A stretch of 64,000 nt of DNA from Saccharum officinarum (taxonomy: Eukaryota > Streptophyta > Magnoliopsida > Poales > Poaceae), in contig CM036158.1 of the NCBI GenBank assembly GCA_020631735.1, forward strand, positions 85,933,421 through 85,997,420. The letters run 5' to 3'. The stretch's first letter is position 1. Each line of letters begins with the position of its first letter. Below the pieces are notes generated by a model that was given only the letters and a program-made list of their open reading frames with translations, was not told the DNA's origin and did no database searches. This document shows positions 57,292-64,000 of the stretch, piece by piece. The position numbers and the translations under genes were made by a program.

Positions 57292-58608
57292 CACTAGTAC
57301 AGAAAATATTTTTAGAGACGGTCAAAAGCGATCTTCAGAGACGATTTTAAAACCGCTATTATGCCAGCGATTGTAAAAATAAGTGATAAGAGGCGGTTGA
57401 CTTAAGTCAAACGTCCCTAAAAATAATTTTTATTTTTTAAAAAAATCATTTAGAGTCTAATAAAAATAAGAAAAAAAATTCTAATATAGCCCGAAGGGTT
57501 GAAGACCGGCCATAACTTATACAAGATTTATTTTTCACATGTTTTTTGAATAAGTGCTGACACCCGGGATTCGAACCCATAACCTCTCCCTCACGCGATC
57601 CCTCCCCTACACCGCACCACACAGTTACTTGTTTCTAATTCTACGATGCTATCTATTTGCACTAATATGTACGAATCTTATAATCAATATTTTAACTCAT
57701 AAACAATCTTAAATGAGAAAAGTTTTAGCTACAAAGTTTTAGATCTCATCGAGCACTACAAATTTATATAATATTTCTCTATCCAAGGTCATTTGAAAAA
57801 TTCAAAAATTTAAAATTCAAAATCTAAGACTTAATTTATATATTTGGAATACTAAATGATCTCAAACAAAAATTTTATCAACTACAAAGTTTTAGATTTC
57901 GTCGAGTTCTACAATTTTTATATAAATTTTGTCTTCATTCGACTTCATTTAAAAAAGATATGAATTTATTTATGCTGCAGCTATTTTTAAGGACGGTTGG
58001 CTTAGTCGACCACTTCTGAAAATCGATTTTTAGTTAGCAACTATTCTTGAAAATAGCATTTTTAGAGGCGGTTCTCTTAACGGAACCGCCCCTAAAAATG
58101 AATACATTTTTAGAGACGGATTTTTTAATGGAATCGCATCTAAAAATTGATTTTTAGCAACAATTGTAAAACTATAGTACCTCCCGCGAAGGTTAGTGAC
58201 GACGTGCTAAGACAACTGCTTTTGTTAGAAAAGGGAGGCACCTCTAAGGGGCGACGATAGAGAAGAAGGGGAGGGTGGACCACCGATGGAGAAAGAGAAG
58301 GAGGATGCCGAATCTTGGAAAATGAGTAAAGGCATCGGATCCCACTATTAGAGAGGAGGAGGGGGCTCCACCGGTGGTGGAGGTGGTGATGGACACCACC
58401 TTGGGGGTGGGGACATACGTCGGTGGTGGGGATAAAGATGGGCACCAAGAAGGACGAGCAGAGGAGATGGGAGAGGACGAGTGAAAAAGACGGAGGAGGT
58501 GAGACCAACAACTGGAGGCTAAAACACCACTCTTTCTTGGGACGCGAACTCAATCAATCCTAGAAAACATCACCTTTTTGGGATGGAGGTAGTATTTTTC
58601 TGTGATTG
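57292..58608. mobile_element. Non-autonomous CACTA-like element
   Basis: The left end CACTAGTACAGAAAATATTTTTAGAGACGG is of typical CACTA type. A weak right end near 58590-58608 (reverse complement CAATCACAGAAAAATAC) could be its partner. Subterminal copies of 'ttttagagacgg / ttttagaggcggtt' and their complements occur at 57310-57430 and 57990-58150. No transposase frame; 58200-58560 is G/A-rich. The right boundary is uncertain. Confidence 0.55.
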
Positions 58609-59073
58609 TTTTTTACTGGTAGCTAGATAAAAAATAGTATATATCTACTCCCTCTACTCTTGAATAAATAGATTACTAGTTCAAGAATTTGTTTATAAAT
58701 AAATCAATCTCTACGATATTAAATGGTTCACTAGCTCATGTATTTTTCTCGAAGTCTCCTCGCATTTACTGCACTCCCTTCTGTCTCCTAATCCAGTGTT
58801 GAGTTTGTGCATTTGAATGTGTGTAGTAAATGCTACAGTTAGTGTGATATTAGAACAATCACCTACCAGTGTGCAACTGCTTTAGTTAATTAAGGGTAGT
58901 ATGATTTTTTTGTCATACTAATCTGTCCTAAACTTGCTACGAATCAATTTATTTAGGGATAGAGAGACTATTTTACATCACATATTTTGATAAGTTGTAT
59001 TTACGTAGTGAGAAGATAGAATCATAGTTGCTTAGTTAGGAAAATTTACTTTATTTGTTTTCTTTTTGCTATG
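58609..59073. other. No gene; AT-rich
   Basis: Contains a 'ctactccctctactcttgaataaatagattacta' Stowaway-like end at about 58649-58683 but no clear second end. Confidence 0.4.
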
Positions 59074-60738
59074 TGAAAGGATCAAGATGTCCAAGAGGGG
59101 GGTGAATTGGGTTTTTCTAAAAATTAATTGCAAGAATTAAATCCTACAAGCCAAACTTCACCCCTAGTGCCTACTAGTGTTCCTTGTGATTCTACCGATA
59201 AAAGTTTTGCGCCCTAAGTTCCAATCCTAGACTAGCATGGCAATTCTAGGAAGGTAAACAAGCAATGAAAGTAATGCTCGAAAGTAAATGCTTGAAAGTA
59301 AGGGTTAGGAACACGGCGATGTTTTGCCGAGGTATCGGAGAGTCGCCACTCCCCACTAGTCCTCGTTGGAGCACCCGCGCAAGGGTGTAGCTCCCCCTTG
59401 ATCCGCGCAAGGATCAAGTGCTCTCTACGGGTTGATTCTTCGACACTCCGTCGCGGCGAATCACCCAAAACCGCTCACAACTTGAGTTGGGTCACCCACA
59501 ATCTCGTCGGATGATCACCAAACTCCCAATCACCACCAAACCGTCTAGGTGATGACGATCACCAAGAGTAACAAGCTAGAACTCTCACTTGACCTCAACA
59601 AGCCTAATGAGAAGATGGATGCACACTTGCTACACTCTTGTCACTAGAGAGGATTCTCAAACTTTGATTCGCAAATCTCTATCCTCACTATGGCTCTTGC
59701 ACTCCCTTACACTTCAAAGGCGTTTCTCAGCTGAACAAATGAGCAAGAGACCTCTAAAAGAGGTGGTGGGATGTATTTATACACCCCACAGTCGAAACGA
59801 ACCGTTACCTGCCAACTCAGCAAACGCGGTGACGGACCGGTGCGACCGGACGCGCCGGTCGCTCGTAACGGTCGAAATTCTGAATTTTCGGCTGAGTGAC
59901 CGGACGCGCCGCTCGAAGTGACCGGACGCGCTGGTCGCTCGTAACGGTCAAAATTCTGAAATTTCGGCTGAGTGACCGGACGCGCCGGTCAGGGGTGATC
60001 GGACGCGTCTGATCGTGCAGGGAGCTTACTCTAACGAGACCGGACGCGCGACCGCGTCCGATCGGTGATGACCGGACGCGTCCGGTCGTCGCAGGACCTT
60101 ACTGGAACGTGACCGGACGCGCCGATCACACCTAGGGCGCGTCCGAACGGATGGTTTCCCTCAAGTGATACGTGTCGGTCTGACCACCGCGTCCGGTCCT
60201 CGCAAGGACCGCGTCCGGTCGTCAGCGCCAAAACGCAGTCGCGGTTTTGAACTGACCGGTGACCGGACGCGTCCGGTCAAGCCGAGAACCGCGTCCGGTC
60301 AAGAGAAAAACACTCTAAACACTCCGAAACGCGACGCAACTTGAATCAAGTTGTTTCCAACTGAACTTTGAGCTATTCTAGAGCTGCCTAGTGCTAAGTT
60401 TAACAAGTGTGCACCACACCTAAATATAGGACTCACCTAGGTCAAGCTACCCGCTCATGCCCCTTTATAGTACGGCCAAAAGAGAAAACGAAGATTCTAA
60501 CGACTATTCCGAATGTAACTCAACACCTTGACATCCGGAACTAACCGTCCTTAATCTTGACGTCACTCCTTTGAAAACCGAAACGATTTCCATCAGGGGG
60601 CATGAATACCATGATGCCCAAAGCAGTTATCACTTCATGACCTAACTTACCAAGGTTTCTGCAAAACACACGTTAGTCATGGTAATAAAGCCTTGTCATC
60701 AATTGCCGAAACCAACTCTCGGGGCCTAGATGCTTTCA
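59074..60738 (-). repeat. 3' LTR of the second Sirevirus
   Basis: 1665 bp, minus strand TGAAAGCATC...GATCCTTTCA. A TATA-like box (minus TATAAATAC) lies at 59773-59781. About ten copies of GACCGGACGCG or its reverse complement lie between 59840 and 60300. The end abuts the PPT. Confidence 0.8.
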
Positions 60739-60751
60739 ATCTCCCCTTTTT
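60739..60751 (-). promoter_or_regulatory. Polypurine tract of the second Sirevirus
   Basis: The minus strand reads AAAAAGGGGAGAT directly before the LTR start TGAAAGC. Further AGGGGGAG boxes lie near 61134 and 61150 (plus CTCCCCCT, CTCCCCCTT), again the multiple-PPT pattern. Confidence 0.75.
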
Positions 60752-61187
60752 GGTGATTGATGACAACACTAAGATTCAAAGGATAGGAGTTGAGGTTTTT
60801 GATCATGCTTGGTTCACATAAGCATAAAGCTGTCAGCACAAGGGGTTAGTCAATGCTTATGTGTTCCAAGCCAACTGAGTGTACTTATAAGATAAAACAT
60901 GAAGAGTTAGTACACATAAAAATATAGCTCAAAAGAAATCGGAGTAAGGCACGGAAGCACAACCTTATGAGCTATAAACAAACAAGTGACATGATTTAAA
61001 CCTGTGACTAGATAAACCATAGAGACTCAAGGTATCTCACATGACCACATGTCACAAGAATACAATTACTGTAAAGTAAACATGATGCATGAGTGTAGCA
61101 CACAAGAAAAGAACGAAAACCCTCTATCAAAAACTCCCCCTCAATCTACTCTCTCTCCCCCTTTGGCATCAACCGCCAAAAGCTAAT

Positions 61188-62064
61188 CTAAGGATCTAAC
61201 GGGGGAACAGACGGAGTCGAGTCGGGTGCCGAGGAGCACGGAGTAATCACAAACTGAGAAGTGTCTCCCTCGGACTCGGAGCTATCAGGCTGCCCCTCTA
61301 AAGAAGCACGTGGCTGTGAAGCGGTCTGGGTCTGATCAACAGGAACAAGTACTGACGAAGTAGCAACAAGTGGAGCAGTCTCTGTGACCTGAGCCTGAAG
61401 TGAGCCAATAGCTGGGGGATCTGTCGAGGTAACGGACGAAGAAACTATCTCTGTAGTGCCCGTCCCTGTCGCAGGAGGAACAGCTGCCTCTGAAGCTGAC
61501 AACCCTGATGAAGTAGCAAAAGTAGTGTGTGAGGGCGTCGGCTGACCAGTCAACTCGCTATATGTGGCACTAAGATCAACGAAAGGTGTGTCGGTCAAAA
61601 GGTGAGGGCGAGGCTGGTCTAAAGGAGTAAATCCCGTCTGAATAGGCGTGTAGCTCGGGGACTGGAACGACTGAGGGACCTGCAGCTGTGGAGAGGTGAA
61701 CTGAAAGCTCGGCTGTCCCTGACTTGAAGGTCCACTAGACTGTAAGGCTGAAGTCAGGACAGATGTAGGTGGAGGAACCCCAACTGTGACTAGGTGACGC
61801 AGAAGATCCAAGTACTGCTGCTGGCTAGCTGCACCTCTGTCGCTGCATCTCATACTGCTGACGCTGCATCTCGACTTGTTGGCGCTGTATCTCAAGCTGC
61901 TGTCTCTGGAACTCGTCCTGTCGAGCTGTAATTCTGTGCAAACGCGGCAGTATGTCCTGAGCCTGTCTCTGTAGCTGAAGCTCCTGTCGCTCCTGTGCCT
62001 GGGTCAGCCTCTCAAGAATAGCCACCAATGGCTGGGTCTGAGCGAGAGGCTGAACCAGAGCCAC
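61188..62064 (-). pseudogene. Sirevirus post-pol (env-like position) open frame, frameshifted and cut by the gap
   Basis: The frame entering from the gap encodes a Gln/Arg-rich coiled-coil stretch (QRQQLEIQRQQVEMQRQQ) down to about 61830. A second frame (61895-61188) continues with a Pro/Ser/Thr/Gln-rich tail. The two overlap near 61850, so a frameshift separates them. Its place between pol and the 3' LTR is where Sireviruses carry an env-like or coiled-coil ORF. I see no transmembrane segment, so an envelope role is not supported. Function unknown. Confidence 0.5.
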
Positions 62065-62164
62065 NNNNNNNNNNNNNNNNNNNNNNNNNNNNNNNNNNNN
62101 NNNNNNNNNNNNNNNNNNNNNNNNNNNNNNNNNNNNNNNNNNNNNNNNNNNNNNNNNNNNNNNN
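62065..62164. other. Scaffold gap (100 N)
   Basis: 100 Ns between Sirevirus DNA and the inverted GNOM copy. The join is unsupported by sequence. Confidence 0.99.
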
Positions 62165-64000
62165 TGATGGCATTCTGTCAGTGGCGAAACTGGCTGCATT
62201 CCTATCATCTTGATGGTGTTCTGAATGATCTTGTTGTGGCACTATCTAAATTCACCACTTTGTTGAACACTTCCTACATTGATGATCCTGTAACAGCTTT
62301 CGGGGAGGATACCAAGGCTAGAATGGCAACAGAAGCTGTTTTCACTATAGCAACTGCTTATGGTGATCACATACGCAGCGGATGGAGGAACATAATAGAT
62401 CTTATTTTAAGATTGCATAGGATAGGACTTCTTCCTGGTCGCCTCACTGGCGATACAACTGATGATCAGGAATCCTCTTCAGATTCATTCCCCGGCAAAA
62501 TTACTTCACCTCAAGTTTTGCCAATTAGCACTCCTCGGAAAACTTATGGACTGATGGGGAGGTTCAGCCAACTACTGTACTTAGATGCTGACGAACCAAG
62601 GTCCCAACCAACTGAGGAGCAACTTGCTGCTCAGAGGAATGCTTCAGAGGCCGTAAAGAAGTGCCAAATAGGTACCATCTTCACTGAGAGCAAATTCTTG
62701 CAAGCTGATTCACTCTCAAATCTGGCAAGAGCCCTCATTCAGGCAGCAGGCAGACCTCAGAAAATCACCAGCTCACTTGATGATGAAGGCATAGCTGTCT
62801 TTTGCTTAGAGCTTCTAATTACTGTCACATTGAACAACAGAGACAGGATTGTTCTTTTGTGGCAGGATGTTTTTGAGCACATAACCCATATTGTACAGTC
62901 CACGGTGATGCCCTGCAACCTAGTGGAGAAGGCTGTTTTTGGGCTCCTGCACATCTGTCAGAGGTTGCTTCCCTATAAGGCGAACTTGGTAGATGATTTG
63001 CTGAGGTCACTGCAGCTGATTCTAAAACTTGATGCCCGTGTAGCTGATGCTTACTGTGAGAACATTACCTTGGAGGTCACACGGCTTGTCAAGGCCAATG
63101 CGACCCATATCAAATCCCAGATGGGCTGGCGGACTATCATTTCCTTGCTCTGCATCACGGCACGCCATCCTGATGCTTCTGATGCAGGATTTGAAGCCCT
63201 GGTTTTTATCATGTCAGAAGGAGCGCACCTCTCACCTGCCAACTTCATCCTTTCAGTTGAGGCATCAAGGCAGTTTGCAGAATCTCGGCTTGGGTCTGCA
63301 GAAAGATCTATCCATGCTTTGAACCTAATGGCAGACTCAGTTAACTGCCTTATTCGATGGTCACGAGAGGTTAGAGAAGCTGGTGGAGAGGCAGACAGAA
63401 TACTGGAAGGAATTGCTGAGATGTGGCTGCGGCTAGTGCAGGCTCTACGCAAGGTGTGCATGGATCAAAGGGAAGAAGTGAGGAACCATGCGTTGTTATC
63501 GTTGCACAGATGCTTGGTAGTTGATGGAATATCAGTTAAGTCTTCAACATGGTTGATGGCATTTGACATTATTTTCCAGTTGCTTGACGAACTGTTGGAG
63601 ATAGCTCAGAGCTACTCACCAAAGGATTTCAGAAACATGGAGGTGTCTCTCTTGCATGCTGTAAAACTGTTATGCAAAGTGTTCTTGCAGTCACTTAAAG
63701 ACCTCTCAGGACAGGGCAGTTTTGATAAGCTGTGGTTGGAGGTCCTTGACATGATAGAGAAGTTCATGAAAGTCAAAGTGAGAGGGAGGAGGACTGAGAA
63801 GCTACAAGAGGCTATCCCAGAGTTAGTCAAGAACATACTGATGGTGATGAAAGCGAGTGGGATCCTGTCAAAAACAGGTGCCAGTGAAAACAGTTTCTGG
63901 GAAGCAACATGGCTTCAAGTTAACAAGATTGCGCCCTCTCTACAATCAGAAAATTTTCCTGACAATGAGGATGGCAGCACAACTCAAGTTGAAGAAAACA
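62165..64000 (+). pseudogene. Inverted partial copy of the GNOM-type gene (exon 2, residues about 800-1411), running off the window
   Basis: This is the reverse complement of 52475-50638, nearly identical throughout. By eye I found two differences. One is an extra C near 62201 (GCATTCCTATC against GCATTCTATC), which breaks the frame after SVAKLAAF. The other is an in-frame loss of three bases near 62515 (CACCTCAAG against CACCTCCTCAAG), removing one Pro. After the first difference the frame stays open to the window end. The copy starts exactly at the gap, so upstream exons are not seen. It may be the other haplotype or homeolog placed wrongly, or a true inverted duplication. The frameshift could be a sequencing error. 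Confidence 0.85.

Larger units (their letters stand above)
59074..62064 (-). mobile_element. 3' part of a second Sirevirus (Ty1/copia), cut by the scaffold gap
   Basis: On the minus strand the order toward lower coordinates is a post-pol open frame, a PPT, then a complete 3' LTR. Gag, pol and the 5' LTR would lie beyond the 100-N gap at 62065, but the sequence after that gap is GNOM DNA. The element is therefore incomplete in this assembly. Its LTR is different from that of the first element, though both carry GACCGGACGCG arrays. Confidence 0.75.

Noticed and set aside
56844..57294. Arg/Gly/Ala-rich minus-strand frames
   Set aside because: Produced by repeated GC-rich units; no family resemblance.
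57560..57590. tRNA-like B box (GGATTCGAACCC on the plus strand)
   Set aside because: No A box, anticodon stem or acceptor stem could be folded around it; it lies inside the CACTA-like element.

Overview
The window is nuclear DNA from a grass, most likely a panicoid such as the sorghum/sugarcane/Miscanthus/maize group. The evidence is a tandem family of beta-expansin genes with grass-type exon layout, a GNOM-type ARF-GEF, Sirevirus (Ty1/copia) elements whose LTRs carry CpG-rich GACCGGACGCG arrays, and dense Tourist, Stowaway, hAT and Mutator-like MITEs. I could not run searches, so the species is not fixed. Two 100-N scaffold gaps (17505-17604 and 62065-62164) split the window into three contigs.

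Region by region. 1-10625: AT-rich imperfect repeats holding a tRNA-type SINE, which is split by a young gag-only Sirevirus-like retrotransposon on the minus strand (812-10378, TSD CCTGT). 10626-17504: the 5' exons of a NudC-domain (NUDCD2-like) gene whose 3' half is not seen, then a PIF/Harbinger element whose transposase gene is broken by a LINE and a frameshift. 17605-31600: first and second beta-expansin genes (19496-20665, 29419-30617, both minus), with degenerate retroelement coding sequence, a hAT MITE and a Mutator-like element between them. 31600-47600: a 4.37-kb solo LTR (TSD GTTAG), a MITE with a 9-bp TSD, the third beta-expansin gene (40294-41394, minus), a second copy of the Mutator-like repeat, a 0.3-kb tandem duplication and two Tourist MITEs. 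47600-58610: an RTE-type LINE tail, the large two-exon GNOM-type gene (50594-55227, minus) and more MITEs plus a CACTA-like element. 59074-62064: the 3' part of a second Sirevirus. 62165-64000: an inverted, nearly identical copy of GNOM exon 2 beginning exactly at the scaffold gap.

The host genes belong to three processes. The beta-expansins are secreted wall-loosening proteins; the GNOM-type gene acts in ARF-dependent endomembrane recycling; the NudC-like fragment is a co-chaperone type gene. The three expansins share orientation, TATA position and, for two of them, 3' flanking sequence, so they are tandem duplicates. They have diverged: one has lost the third intron's neighbour state (only the middle gene keeps intron 3), one has a frameshift near its C-terminus, and the middle gene has Arg in place of the conserved His of the HFD motif. 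I did not find a convincing new multi-gene system. The most unusual observations are the unequal LTRs of the first retrotransposon, reiterated U5/PBS-junction motifs inside it, and the variant inverted GNOM copy.
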